In this document: positions 10,009 to 22,400 of the stretch, piece by piece
Layout: each line of letters opens with the position of its first letter
How positions within the stretch are numbered: the first letter of the stretch is position 1
From: Pelargonium cotyledonis
Lineage: Eukaryota > Streptophyta > Magnoliopsida > Geraniales > Geraniaceae
Assembly (NCBI GenBank): GCA_036897625.1
Contig: JAYMTA010000351.1
Coordinates: 1-30,714 of the forward strand
Length of the DNA stretch: 30,714 nt
Reading direction: 5' to 3'
Notes under the pieces: model-generated
Seen by the model: only the letters and a program-made list of their open reading frames with translations
Told to the model about the DNA's origin: nothing
The model's database searches: none
Made by a program: the position numbers and the translations under genes

Positions 10009-12360
10009 GTAAGATTCTGAGTCACCCTTCTCTTTTTACAATTTTTCCTCACTCGCGGATTGTATGAATTTAGGGTATGGACTTTCAAATGTTTGGATTT
10101 CGATCGTTTGTTCTAGATTTGAAGATAATTCACGGCTTGATCTATTTTTCCTTTTAACTCTACTCTGGGAGGCCTTAATTATGTTTCTGTTTGGTTCCTA
10201 GCAAAATTAAAGGAAAAATTGAAGAGAAAAAAAAAACTGGGAATCGTGTGATCTCTTTCCTGTGAGAGTAATTATTGATGAAAGATCATAAAATTTACAG
10301 GCTTAGGTAAGAATGGAGCATAAGGGTGTTGACTGAGTGGTTATATTCTGGATCAGACTGTATTGTCTTTTTTTCTTCTATGGCATTGATGCAACCGATT
10401 TGACCCTCTGAATATTCTTGTTGTTGTTGTTTTGAGGATCAAATATTTCATCCTGGGGAGAATGTTTTTCTCTAAATCATAGTGAAATAGAAGATGTTGA
10501 GGTACTTCAGTCTCGACTTCAATGATGATAAGTATCTGGATTGTGGATTACTAGCATGAGTATCTGAATTGACTTTTAATGGTGTCCAGAATTAGTGTTG
10601 TCAGATGTCTGACATTTATAGTAAGCTCATACAAATTGCCGTCGAAATGATCAAATATAAGGCAAAATAGCATTATATTTGTTAGTTGATTAAGTTATGA
10701 TGTAGAGATATAACATATTAATTAGTAAGAATATAACATTTGTTTATGTCAGTGTTTCTTGTTGTGGAATGTCTTGGTCTTGTATGCATACTGCTTAAAG
10801 AAATTTGTGAGTTGTGACCTCTTATTAAGGGTGCCATCTTTTCCCCAAATGGAAGGCTAGCTACTTTTGACCTAGTTTTGTTGAGCAGCCATGGGAGTAG
10901 GCAGTTAAGGGAACTAATATGGCAAAGGAAAGGAATGGTGGTTCAAGGTTATTTCGATGTGTGGAGAGGTTAGAGTAGTTTTGTGATTAAATTATTTGTA
11001 AGGCGGATGACATTGGAATGAGATAGTTTTCTGTATTAATTTTTTGAAAAATAGCTGCTACAATTTATGCTCAAGTTTAGAGTTAATCATGCATAAAAGA
11101 GGGGATAGTGTTTGGAACTTGATTAAGTTTGTAGGGTCTGTAGACCTGTTCCGATCATTGTAGTTGTTAAAAACTGAAAAACAATGAGTATTCAAATACA
11201 TGTGAAGAGAAAGTTGGTGATCTGTAGAATACTTCGCTGAAATATTTATTTTTTTGAACCTTGCAGATGCAACATCCGTATCCTTATAAGAATTGTGCAC
11301 TTATTATTATTTGCAAAATAATTTACGTGGTGAGCCATGTTATCCAATTTTGTTGAAAAACGTATAGATCACAATATATGATTCTTCCACGTCCAAAAAA
11401 CTCTCACAACAACCAAGCCATTCCCCAAACAAAATTGGGAGCAGGGTCTTGCAAAAAGCAATCATATGTGAGCAAAGATATATTTATCCACTGTTTTAGA
11501 TTCAGACACATGCACACCCTTAAATAGCCATGTCCTTGTACTTATCTTTGGAACTCTAATATGTATGGCTATTCATGTTGTAGCTAACACCCTGTGTTAA
11601 TTTGAACAAACCATGAGATAACAAAGGATAAAATAGTTATGAAGGCAGTCACCCTAGTCTCCAATGAAGCAAAACAACCAGAAATGTGTGAAAAAGCCAA
11701 AGTCTAACTCCAATGAAACATTTCTATGGCAAAGCCTTCCACAGGAAAAGACAACCTAACTCCAAAATCTGTTTGTTTTGCCCAAAATAGAAACTATGTA
11801 CTAAACATATAATAGTCTACCTTAGAGCATATGAAAACACTCCAGACTTCTTTGGAATAGCTAGAATGGTCCATGTCCGGACTCAAGCCATTTTTATTGA
11901 TATTTTGAGCACGAAGCTCTTCTCAGGTTTTGCCTTCTTAGTTTGTTTTTAAATCTTCAAAGTCTAAACTCTAAATATGTGACACTTCATGCCTTTTGCT
12001 TGGCTTATGCTTTTATGAAGAAATGGTTGTGTATTTCTTTGATTTTGTCATTGAATGTTATAATTTCTTTTATGGTTTCTTGATCAATAGATATGCCTAT
12101 CCCTTTCCTAGGTGTGGATCTGAATTAAGTTCAAGTCTTCTGGTACTGTGAATTTCTACTTCATCACCTGATATTGCAGAATCTTTTTTTTTTCTCTGCA
12201 AGAACAGTACGTGCTAATCCTATCATCTTGCGTTTTATTTTATTTTTATCCAAGTATGTTATTTATTTTAAGCGATCACTTACACAGTTAAATTGGGTTT
12301 ATTAGTTCACTTTTTATTTATTTTTAAAATTTTAAAAGTGATCTCATTGGTGCGTTTCAG
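10009..12360 (+). other. probable long 5' UTR intron of the E2 gene
   Basis: About 2.35 kb from the GTAAGA donor to a TTTCAG acceptor at 12355-12360. A second CAG follows at once (12361-12363), making a tandem NAGNAG acceptor. The interior is AT-rich. Around 11580-11800 there is a stretch with repeated CTCCAATGAA(G/A)C phrases (about 11660 and 11709) that may be an old repeat. No gene was found in it. Long leader introns in plant ubiquitin-pathway genes often raise expression; that is family knowledge, not shown here. Confidence 0.45.
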
Positions 12361-12393
12361 CAGGTTGTTGAATTATAGTTTGCAAGGGTTAAA

Positions 12394-14774
12394 ATGTCTT
12401 CTCCAAGCAAGAGAAGAGAGATGGATGTCATGAAATTGTTAGTATTTTAGTATCATTTGATCATCTTTATGAATGTGGTTTTGCTGGCAGCAAAATGTAT
12501 TCTAAAATATGAACTAGACCCTTACTTTTGGTAAATGATTTTTTGTTTTGTGCTTTTGTTTAAGTGAGACTATGCGAAGTTACATCTTCTATTCTCTGGT
12601 TGTTCAGGATCTCACTGAAACATTAATTATTATTTGGGTTTGCCATTGTTTCTTGTCAGTTTGAATTTTATTCATCAATTTTCACATTCAAAAGTTTTGA
12701 GTTTTGGTACTCTGTTTAGCACTTACCTTTTATGCTTTTGACATCCAGGATGATGAGTGATTATGCAGTGGAGACAATAAATGATGGCCTCAATGAATTC
12801 AATGTGGAATTTCATGGTCCTAAAGAAAGTACTATTTCTTTCTCATATATCCAAAGTTCATAGTTCTTTTCCTCTCTCCCTCTCTCTCTAAAGGCCTTGC
12901 ATTAACATCAAATCTATGAATCTAGAAAATTACCTGTGTGCAAAATGTATGGTTCTCTTGGTTTTGGAAAGTGGAAAGAATCTTGGATTACTATTAGCTT
13001 GTCTCGCTTTGATTTTTTGTCTCATAGGATATTCAGCAACCTATAGCAATGTGGCAAATCCTAGATGCACCTAAATACGTATAATTCCAGCATCTGCACT
13101 GCTGTACACGGCTATCAAACGTCATTGAGAGTTAAGATTATACGATGATTCAAAGTTCTTGTTATCTAAATGGTTAAGATCTCTGGTTTTTCACTGTGTT
13201 GGTTATTTTGGGACTTCTATATTGATAAATATCAGTTAATAAATTTACTTTACTTGTTCTGCTCTCCTCCTTCAACTGAGTGAATGCCATTAGAGGCCCG
13301 TTCTCTTTCACAAGCTCAATTTGGGGTTTCATACTCTAATGTTTGTATGATGGTTGCAGGCCTTTATGAAGGCGGGGTTTGGAAAATACGTGTTGAGCTT
13401 CCTGATGCTTACCCATACAAGTCTCCTTCTGTTGGGTTTGTGAACAAGATATTCCACCCAAATGTTGATGAGCTGTAAGCATTAAATAGATTTTGTTTTC
13501 TTCTTTTTGTGTAATGATTTTTTCTCAGCTGTAGGAACTTTTAAGTTTTAACTGCTATATATGAATAGTTGCATAGACGCATAGTCTCACACTTAGAGGT
13601 GGTAGATTTTCTTAGTTAATATGTCAGAATTACTGTACTTGGGTAACATCCAGTGATTAGTTTTCTAAGTGGTTGGAAGTTAGCTGCACTGAATGTGCTC
13701 TTCATGTTAGTTGATTTTTGATCAGCCATGTTAGTTGATTGATATAGCTAACTTGTTTTATATTTTCCATTTTTGACAGGTCAGGTTCTGTATGCTTGGA
13801 TGTTATTAATCAATCATGGAGTCCAATGTTTGGTAATTGATAATTGTGAATTCAACTTAATTAGAGCTCCAAGTCTGATTAATTTTTAATCCACATGTTC
13901 ATCCGATCAATTTGTAATTCTGTATTCTAACCTGCTACATTGTGGTCTGTCTAATGTTATTTCTGATTTTGTATATGTTACTGTACATTTCTCATATATA
14001 TTACACACTGCCCAGACAGTGACCATTTCTCACATGAATATCAGCTCTCTTAGCTGCTATTATGATTACTGACGCATGCCCATATCTTTGTTTGAAACAG
14101 ATCTTTTGAACGTTTTTGAAGTTTTTCTTCCACAACTCTTGCTTTATCCAAACCCTTCAGACCCACTCAATGGAGATGCTGCTTCGTTGATGATGAAGGA
14201 CCGAAAGCAGTACGATCAAAAAGTAAAAGGTGAAAATCTTCGTTGCAGCTAATCTCTAATATTCTTCTTTGTAGTTACATGTGCTTCAAGGAAGAATAAC
14301 ATCACCTTTATGCAATATTGCTATATGGACTCCGGGCATTTCCAAGCAAATGTCAATAGTGGTACAAATAAATTGTGAAAACTGAAAAGAACCACCTGAT
14401 GTGTATCGGTGTGTGTGGGCTCCTCCTGGATCCTCAGAAGGTCGAGGAAAACCATATCTCAAGAAGAAAAAAATTAATTTAAATTTAGATCCAAATGTAG
14501 CCTTGCGATGATAGCATAAATCTCATTCAGATGAACTAAGGAAGAGTAGTTCGATGGCCTAGCATAGTTATTCCCAAAGTTGCATTTGTAGATATACCTT
14601 TGATTTCAAGTGCTATTTTTCTTATTTGTGAAAACAGAATACTGTGAGCGGTATGCAAAGAGGGAGAATATGACCAATTCTGCAGGTGAGGCCGAGGAGA
14701 GTGAGGATGACGTAAGTGATGGAGAGAGTGGATCTAGCGAAGAAGATGATATTGCCGGACATGCGGACCCATAG
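12394..14774 (+). CDS. UBC5: E2 ubiquitin-conjugating enzyme, UBC4/5/6 type
   Basis: Six coding exons, 12394-12437, 12749-12828, 13360-13474, 13780-13832, 14101-14229 and 14638-14774, all GT-AG with agreeing phases, give 185 residues. The protein starts [17 protein letters not shown]. The UBC fold shows [11 protein letters not shown], the HPN tripeptide (HPNVDEL) and the active-site Cys85 in SGSVCLDV, followed by SWSP. A long helical tail ends in a very acidic Ser/Glu/Asp-rich segment ([11 protein letters not shown]). That tail and Cys85 match the Arabidopsis UBC4/UBC5/UBC6 group, relatives of UBE2H/Ubc8. It would carry ubiquitin as a thioester and pass it on with an E3 partner in cytosol or nucleus. 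Which of the three paralogues it matches cannot be settled here, so the symbol is approximate. Confidence 0.93.
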
Positions 14775-15326
14775 TATTGTTGCGGTGGGGTCATGGTCAT
14801 CATCCTCTTAAATATAAACTTCTCATAGCATAGCATGTTGACCCGTTCAATTATATATTAGTTTTACTAATTTTTTTCTTTTTCTTTTTAAAATTTCCCT
14901 GTACAATCGTAGGAGGTTTTGTCTGGGATACCTGTACTGATATATTTGAAGGTACAAGGTGATCATGTTGAAAATGAAAAAAAAAAGAAAAAAAACTGAA
15001 GAAATTGTCAAAGTCAATCAAACAACTATATTTCCATATATGTTTGGTTACTTGAAACTCTGGCCAGCTTATCTTGTATAACTTGTATTTGGATTAAATG
15101 CAGATAATTATAGAATGTTGAGGACCCATCTCATTTTAGTCGTCAATTTTTCTTATTTTTTGGTCATTTCTACAATCACTGTCTCGCAGGAGTGACATAT
15201 GTATCCAGGAAATTATGCCTTGCAAAAACATTGGGTAAAAAACAACTGAGTCAGCTTTGTAGTCTGTCTGGTTAACCTTGTAATTTCAGTTTGGTACAGT
15301 ATTTGAACAGATTGTGTGAATAATAT
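14775..15326. other. E2 3' UTR and spacer
   Basis: Downstream of the E2 stop; A-rich (an AAAAAAAAGAAAAAAAAC run near 14980). No gene or clear element was seen before the retroposon target site at 15327. Confidence 0.4.
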
Positions 15327-15340
15327 TACAGATTGGGTTG

Positions 15341-16718
15341 GGTTTCTGTACTCTTTCTCTACTCTGTTTTGAGAGTCGGTTAGAGTTTTTGTTTGATTAC
15401 GGCTGCTCCTGATTCTCATAGCGACGGCAATCTTTTGAGTTTTCATATAGTAAATTGTGGTCTTTTTCGTTAAGATAACGAGTCTTGCTTTGACAGTAAA
15501 TTAAGGTGTTATTAAGGTTTGCAAAGAGGCGGTGGCGGCAGCGTAAATTTGAGGTAGGTTTTTTATTGGTCCGCGTGCATTACAACATATGTCAATTGCA
15601 AAGGAGAAGGTGACTTGGAACGTGGTTGTTTGATCAGAGGCATCAAATCAATTTTCGAGTTTGTGTCAAATCATGTGGTAGACCCGATAGTGGCGACGGG
15701 AGGTTGGCAGAGCCCTCCACGTGGTCGTCTTAAACTTCACTTGCAATCATTGTTAGTTGTTCATGTTCTTCAAAATGAGGGGGAGAATTTCAGTGCCTTC
15801 AACTTGATTATTCAAACTGATGGAGAGAGTTTCACGGCCTTCGGTTTGATTATTCAGGACGTTTTTGCCGTTGCGGCTCAATTTGGTAGCGCCACTTTCT
15901 TGTTTATGGGTTAGTGTGCGAACCTGGCTCAAGTGTTAGTTAAGTTTTTTGTATGTTTGTCATACTTTTTTTTTTTTCCGACCGGAACAAAATAACTAAG
16001 TATTATTCCAATACAGGATATGGTACAGTAGCAGGAGCAAGGGAGCACCAAGAAAACAAGAAAAAATGGAAAAAACCTAAAAGCAACCGGGACCTAACTA
16101 AAGCAACAAACTAAAGCAAACAAACCCTAACTAATGCATAGAAAAAACCCCTCGATAGGCCCTACTTACCGGAAAATCCCAAGAAAGATAAACACTCTGC
16201 AACAGAGATAAGGCATTGAACTAAGTCGCTCCTTATCCGGACCCAGAGGAAATACCAGACCATTCATAGCGAAATCCACCGGCAACATGCAATGATCCGG
16301 ACCCCACGCCGTCGACTCAAATGAATCAGACCACCTGCTAAACACGCATCTCGAAACCTGATTCTATCTCGAGATCGCGAAATCTTTTCGAATCCACCCC
16401 ACACCAAACACGAACGAAGTCCACAGCCTCCTACCAAGGGAAAACTCCACAAAAGAAGACAGACATAGACGAAATCCACCTCAAAACTCCACAAAAAGAG
16501 ACAGACCACATGTATATTGAATGCAAGTTGAGCCACCACCGATCAACAAACAAATCGACGGTGGTTCAAAGGAGCAATGGAGAAGGAGATCTAGGAGTGA
16601 CGGCGTATGTTTGTCGTACTTATCAGAGTGGATTGGTATTCAAGGACCCCGTTTTTATTTTCGTTTTTGTTGTTGTCTGATTTAATTTATTTTCTGCATC
16701 CAAAAAATAAATAAATAA
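15341..16718 (+). mobile_element. 5'-truncated LINE-type retroposon (outer of a nested pair)
   Basis: TACAGATTGGGTTG at 15327-15340 and TACAGATTGGGCTG at 16719-16732 form a 14-bp target-site duplication with one mismatch. The right end carries an A-rich tail CAAAAAATAAATAAATAA just before the duplication, giving + orientation. A reading frame at 15615-15914 contains WQSPPRGRLKLH and later FGLIIQDVFAVAAQFGSA, which resembles the start of an RNase H-like domain of plant LINEs (IIRDxxGxVxAAAA). That similarity is judged by eye. A second retroposon is inserted at 15967-16604. No reverse transcriptase remains. Confidence 0.65.
15967..16604 (-). mobile_element. poly(A) retroposon on the - strand (inner of a nested pair)
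   Basis: GTATGTTTGTCATACT at 15951-15966 and GTATGTTTGTCGTACT at 16605-16620 are a 16-bp target-site duplication with one mismatch. On the - strand the insert ends in TTGTTCCGGTCGG followed by about 12-13 A, the T-run on + at 15966-15978. The interior has no recognisable protein; a 91-codon frame at 16264-16539 (-) has no motif. This fits a LINE 3' fragment or a SINE-like non-autonomous retroposon about 640 bp long. Because it interrupts the outer retroposon, it is the younger of the two. Confidence 0.75.
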
Positions 16719-16732
16719 TACAGATTGGGCTG

Positions 16733-17160
16733 TTAAGATTTATTAGGCTAAAATAAACCCCAACAACCAAATAAACAAAACCAATCCATATTTGATCATC
16801 CAGAAATTACCACATGTCTACGCAAGTAGAATAGCTCCACACTAATTAATATACTTGATATTACTGGAACTATCAGTTTTGATTCATCTCTGAGAAGCCA
16901 GAGGAAAAGATGAAACTCACAAGTGACATTGTCAACCTTGCCGGCACCTCTAAATTTATAAAACACCATTTTGGTTTGTATCTGCAGAGTCTTTTTCTGC
17001 TGATCACATATTGGCTATTGCATGCTACATTGTTAAATCAGCCAATTGGCATTGAAAACAGTCTTTGTTGCTTTCTCTTTGGTTTTGCAATTCCCATTCA
17101 ACAACTCTTTACTTGATAAACAGACCGTCTGTGATTCAATCTCAACCCGTCTTTCTGAAA
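16733..17160 (+). promoter_or_regulatory. upstream region of the receptor pseudokinase gene
   Basis: AT-rich spacer. TTTATAAAAC near 16956-16965 is a possible TATA box about 200 bases before the ATG at 17161. Nothing else is distinct. Confidence 0.35.
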
Positions 17161-19094
17161 ATGTATCGGATTCCCATCTGGGTGTTCCCCGTTCTGTTCT
17201 TTCTCCTCCTCCGGACAGTGAGCTCCGAAGAAGACGAAGTGAAGGAGTCGATGATCGAGTTCTTGGAGGAACTAAATGGACCAAGAGATGAGAGCTTGGG
17301 CTGGGACAAGAGTTCAGACCCTTGCACTGACACATGGTTGGGTGTGAGTTGTGACTCCAAGAACAAGACAGTCAAGAAAATAGTTCTTGATGAGCTCAAC
17401 TTCACTGGACTTCTTGATACCAGCTCTCTCTGCAAAGTGAAGTCTCTTGCTGTCCTCAGCATAAAAGGCAACAAAATTGCTGGGAAGCTTCCAGATGAGA
17501 TAGGAGATTGCAGGCAGCTGACACACTTGTATCTTAGTGGCAACCAGCTCTCCGGAAACCTTCCTGACTCTCTCTCGCGCTTGAGTAACTTGAAAAGGCT
17601 TGACATATCTAACAATAGCTTCTCCGGTGAAGTCCCCGACATTGCTCGAATAACAGGCCTGTTATCGTTCTTTGCTGAGAACAATGATCTCAGTGGAAGT
17701 GTGCCGGATTTTGATTTCTCCAACCTTGTGGATTTCAATGTCTCCAACAACAACTTCAGTGGTCCAGTTCCTGATGTCCAAGGCCGCTTCAGAGCTGACA
17801 GTTTTGCAGGCAATCCTGGATTGTGTGGAGAACTGTTATCAATTCCTTGTCCTCCATCTGAGAAGAAACATGGTGGCTCTAAAAGAGATCAGGTTCTTAT
17901 CTACTCTGGCTCTATACTTCTTGCACTGATTGCTGTACTCTTCATAGCCTATAAGCTAGCAAGTGCAAAGAAGCTCAAAGAGCAAAAAACTTTAGCTGTG
18001 GAGAAGAAGCACAACAACAACAACAACAACAACAAGAAGCTTGTTAGTGCATCCAGAGACTTCAAGGCTGGTGGGAAATCAGAATACTCATTAACATCTG
18101 TTGAAAGTTTGGCTCCATCGCCGCTTGTGGTTCTTCATGGTAGTCCAGTGGTGAAGAGCCTGAGGTTTGAGGACTTGCTTCGAGCTCCAGCCGAGCTTCT
18201 TGGAAGAGGAAAGCATGGGAGCCTCTACAAGGTCTTGCTCGGTGAGGGGGTGACCTTAGCTGTGAAGAGGATTAAGGATTGGGACATCTCCAGAGAAGAC
18301 TTCAAGAACAGGATGCAGAGACTAGACCAAGTGAAGCACCCAAATGTTTTGTCTGCAGTTGCTTTCTATTGTTCAAAACAAGAGAAGCTCTTGGCTTATG
18401 AGTATCAGCAGAATGGTAGTCTCTTCAAGCTTCTTCATGGTAAGTAATTTTCTTGACAGAATCTTGTTCACAACAAGAATATCCAAGTAACTAACCTTTT
18501 TGTGCTTTGCTGATTTCAGGGTCACAAAATGGCCAAATATTTGACTGGGGGAGCAGATTGAGTATTGCAGCCAGCATCTCCAAGGCTTTAGCTTTCATGC
18601 ACAATGAACTCCGCGAAGACGGGATTGCTCATGGGAACCTGAAATCCACAAACATTCTGATTAACAAGAGCTTGGAATCATGCATAAGTGAATATGGTCT
18701 AATGGTGCTTGAAAATGATCAAGACCAATCATTGCTTGATAACTTGAAGGACAAAAGCCAAAGTGGAGACCAACCATATAGCACCTTCAAGGTTGATATC
18801 TATGGAGTTGGGGTGATTCTTTTGGAGCTCCTGACAGGGAAGCTGGTTCAGAACAATGGTGCTGATTTGGCAAAGTGGGTGCACTCAGTGGTTAGTGAAG
18901 AGTGGACAGTTGAAGTGTTTGACAAGGCACTGTTTAAAGAGGGTGTGAGTGAAGAGGGGATGGTGAACTTGCTGCAGGTAGCATTCAAGTGCATAAAGAC
19001 TTGTCCAAACGAAAGGCCAAGCATGAACCAAGTTGCTGGGATGATAAATGCAATTAAGGAACAAGAGGAAAGATCCATATCCTCTGATACATGA
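17161..19094 (+). CDS. LRR receptor-like pseudokinase (LRR-III type)
   Basis: Two exons, 17161-18439 and 18520-19094, are joined across an 80-bp GT-AG intron (split Gly427), giving 617 residues. In order: signal peptide (about 1-22), N-terminal cap with DPCTDTWLGVSC, about five LRRs (about 75-205), a membrane segment (about 245-265), a basic linker with a seven-Asn run (285-291), and a kinase-like domain from about 335 beginning LRFEDLLRAPAELLGRG. The loop GRGKHGSLYKV and Lys369 remain, but the catalytic loop is HGN (464-466) instead of HRD and the DFG position is EYG (484-486). This matches the plant 'probable inactive receptor kinase' group (At2g26730-like). Such proteins usually signal as scaffolds at the plasma membrane. 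The Asn run is encoded by a CAA/AAC repeat near 18011-18033. An upstream in-frame extension to 17065 lacks an ATG and would bury the signal peptide, so 17161 was chosen. Confidence 0.92.
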
Positions 19095-19408
19095 TGAGCA
19101 AGACACATCCTTGTGAATGCACAAGCAACTTCATGTTTACACTACTGGATTAAAAACAAAATTGTACTGCTTTAGACTAATTGTTATTTATTGGTATGAA
19201 ATCATCAATTCTTTTTCTTCAAAACCACTCCATGTCTCAATTCAATGCACAATTTTAGCACAATTCAACCTGAAAAAGAAGCTATATTAGTAATGGGCTA
19301 GAAATGTAGGATTAAATTGGATTGAGTAAATAAACAACATTCTACTTGTTCCACCACAGGTCTCTACTCTCCTTATGACACACAGACACATACATACAAT
19401 ACATATAG
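19095..19408. other. convergent 3' spacer
   Basis: About 310 bases between the stops of the + strand pseudokinase and the - strand RDR2 gene. It should hold both 3' UTRs, so the transcripts may come close or overlap tail to tail. No element was seen. Confidence 0.5.
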
Positions 19409-22400
19409 CTAGCTTTCATGGGGATCGACTTGCCTGCTTCCAGCAGAGGACTTAATGTTCAGCAAGATATCTCCCACAATCCATGGAAAGCTCAAGCAAT
19501 TCAGGCCTTCTCGGCAGTATGAAGGATGGTATGTAACATGGTACCATGCTGAGGCCATCTGCTCATGCTCGTGCGGTTCGCAGCTACTCTCGAACCATGC
19601 TTTGGCGTCCTTCTGAAGGTTCTTAGCTGCCACCACTATCCGATCCTTTACATCTAAGTATCTCCTGTTATCCCTCAACAAGTATGCTTCACGCCTTCGT
19701 ATATTTCCAGTCAGCATCTCATCCTCACTCACCAATCCAAAATAATTCATCAAGAAGCTCATTTTCTCTAGGTACATGCCTTTATGACTTTCTGCAATTT
19801 CAAGGAAGGATTCAAAACCAAACACTTCAAGATCGTGATCATATGATGCTTGAGCTATCTTCTCTGACCAAACAATGTTTGGCATTTCTTGCAATGTTGA
19901 GTCGAGAGTAGCACGATATAATTTCCCTAGTGCACTATGCGACGTGTATGTGGATCTGTCTCCTCTCCCCATAAAATCTGGAAATTCTCTTGGTTTCAAA
20001 ACCCTGGGCATCTCAGCCGGTGCTCCTGTCTTGGCAAAATCAACTGCCATGGAGTGAAGGGTTGCTAGCTCTACACACTTGGGGCTCAGGGCCTTACTTG
20101 GGTCTTGATCTGCATGAACCAAGTGTGCAGTAGATATGCTACCCAGAGTATCGCTGATCATGTAATCAACAAAGAATTTCTGAATTTCCTGCAAATTTGG
20201 GACGGGGAAAAACATTTAGTATCAGGGAACTTTTGGAGCACCATTTCAATTACACAATTGAAGAAACTTTAATCAGTAAAAATCACCTCTAAAGTTACAT
20301 CATGATCCATTATACGTGGTCTCCGTGCAGTGTAGTCCATGGGGGGCTCAGTGTGACTTGGAATGAGATCTTTGTCCCAGCTAATGAAATAAAGATCTCC
20401 ATCAAGGTCACCGCCCGAGCATTCATTGGGATGAGGCCTGGGAACAAAACAAAATCTTAGCCAAATATCAAGCATTCATTGCTTAAACCATACGATATCA
20501 CTGAAAACCCTCTTGGTAGGTGAAAGTGGTGGGGATTTCTATATGACTAGCACACAGAATTCACATGATCATCAAAGTGAAAGAATTCACCCCTGAACCG
20601 AAGTTCATACATATGTCAACAGAAAATTATAAAAACATAGCAAACATTAACAAAGTATCAAATCCAGTTATAGTAAAAGCCTTTTTTCTGATTATTTTGG
20701 GGTCAGCCAAAATTATGGGTATCAAAGGGTTCTGAAGAAGGGGGTGGTCTGAATCTGATGAATATTAAACTTCCCGAATATAAAATGATTCTACTGCCTC
20801 CTAACAATCTAAAGATCAAAATTCAAGACTAAAGAGAGCAGTAAACGTAAGAAAGAAAATAGAAAATTAGGATAAGTCGATAAATGCATGAATTCCCAGT
20901 AGTCCACCCCTCCCTAGTCCCTTTGATAGATAAAATGGATATGTGCATAATGTAGTAAATAAAAATTAACAAAGACATAGATGTGTTGAATACCTCTCTC
21001 CTCTCTGGGGGAAGACAAGGCAATCCACCAAACCCTTTCCCTCTAATCCCACTTTATTGACAGCTGTAAGAACTCTAACATCCCCTGGGTGAAGGCAGGG
21101 GTTTTTTGTGACAACAACCGTTCCTTTTACAACCGATGTTTCCTCATCCACCTTCTCAAAAACACTTTGGTCCATGCATTGTAGCTCTGCTTTTGTCATG
21201 GTCACGCGGACAAAAACTTCACCATAGTCCAAAATGCCAGTTTCATCCAAACACCCCATCAGGACCCGCCCCTTTGGGACAAAGATTCGACACCTACCTC
21301 GTAAATCAGACAAGAGGTAATCATAATGTGCTTGAAGCATCATTGACAGATAAGGTTCCACATTAGGCTTGTAACCTTGATGCAACATCTTCACTAGTAT
21401 ATTTCCATCATTCCTTTTTTTGTTGCTAGGCCCATTTACACCCTCTAAGACTTTCAGAGCTGCCTCTTTCTCTGTCAGCATTCTGCGTAGAAGACACAAT
21501 TGTTCCTGTTGCATGGCCTCAAATGCTTCATCCTTTACTCCTAATGTAGACAAGAGGGTTACAATCTCTCGATTTAAATAACAAGCCCCATACTCACTCC
21601 ATTTGGTGACATTGAGCATCCTGTTTTTTGATTCAAATTTAAGCATACTACTCCTCAGAGACAACTTCCGGAAGGAATTACGATCCACAGCAATGACACC
21701 TTTATAACCACCATAGCGAATTTGAAATGCTGAGGGAATACTACTCAATCCACACTTTTGAGCAATTTGCTTAGCAAAAGCCAGAGATATTTTTCCTATA
21801 CCATCTGAAAAGCAGTAGCCAAAGCCATCATCAGATGTCACTTCAATATCAGGAATAATCTCAACATCTTGCACTGGAACAACAAGAGTTTGAGTAGAAG
21901 AACTAAACAATTGACCCATCCTTGCTGCACACTTAGACACACTACGAATCTTATTGAAGCAGCCCATCCATTCTCTAATATCTTCTGCCTTCACGTCATC
22001 ATTAGAAGCAAACATCCACACAGAATTTGACCGAAGCTGACTGGCTGAGAAAGCCAGAAACTCAAACCTTTTGTCCCCAATCACAATGCCGTCTTGAAGA
22101 ACAGACAAGATCCGATGATATAAACCAGTTCTAAAAGGTTTTGAAAAATTACCCTGCTGGATACTAGCAGAAAGAGCATTGGGGGGAAGTCTACTCCAAT
22201 CTTCTTCAACAAAAGTAACTCTCAGAAAATCTGAAGCATAGGATGCAAAGTTCTTTACAACATAGTTAGATTTTTCAAGCTCGGGGCCTAAACAATAAAT
22301 CTTCGATGGGGTAATGTAAACTCTATGACAACTCATCACATTATTATCAGTTAACCTGTTCTGCGATGATGAAGGAAGGTTTTTACTGTTTTCTCTTAGG

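Noticed and set aside
11058-11300. 80-codon - strand frame in the E2 leader intron
   Set aside because: AT-rich, no motif and no splice context; treated as intron.
16264-16539. 91-codon - strand frame inside the inner retroposon
   Set aside because: Low-complexity hydrophobic/basic mix with no LINE or other motif; best explained as a chance frame in a non-autonomous element.
17142-17813. 223-codon antisense frame across the LRR region of the pseudokinase
   Set aside because: Shadow of the + strand LRR coding sequence; its Ser/Leu-rich pattern mirrors the repeats.
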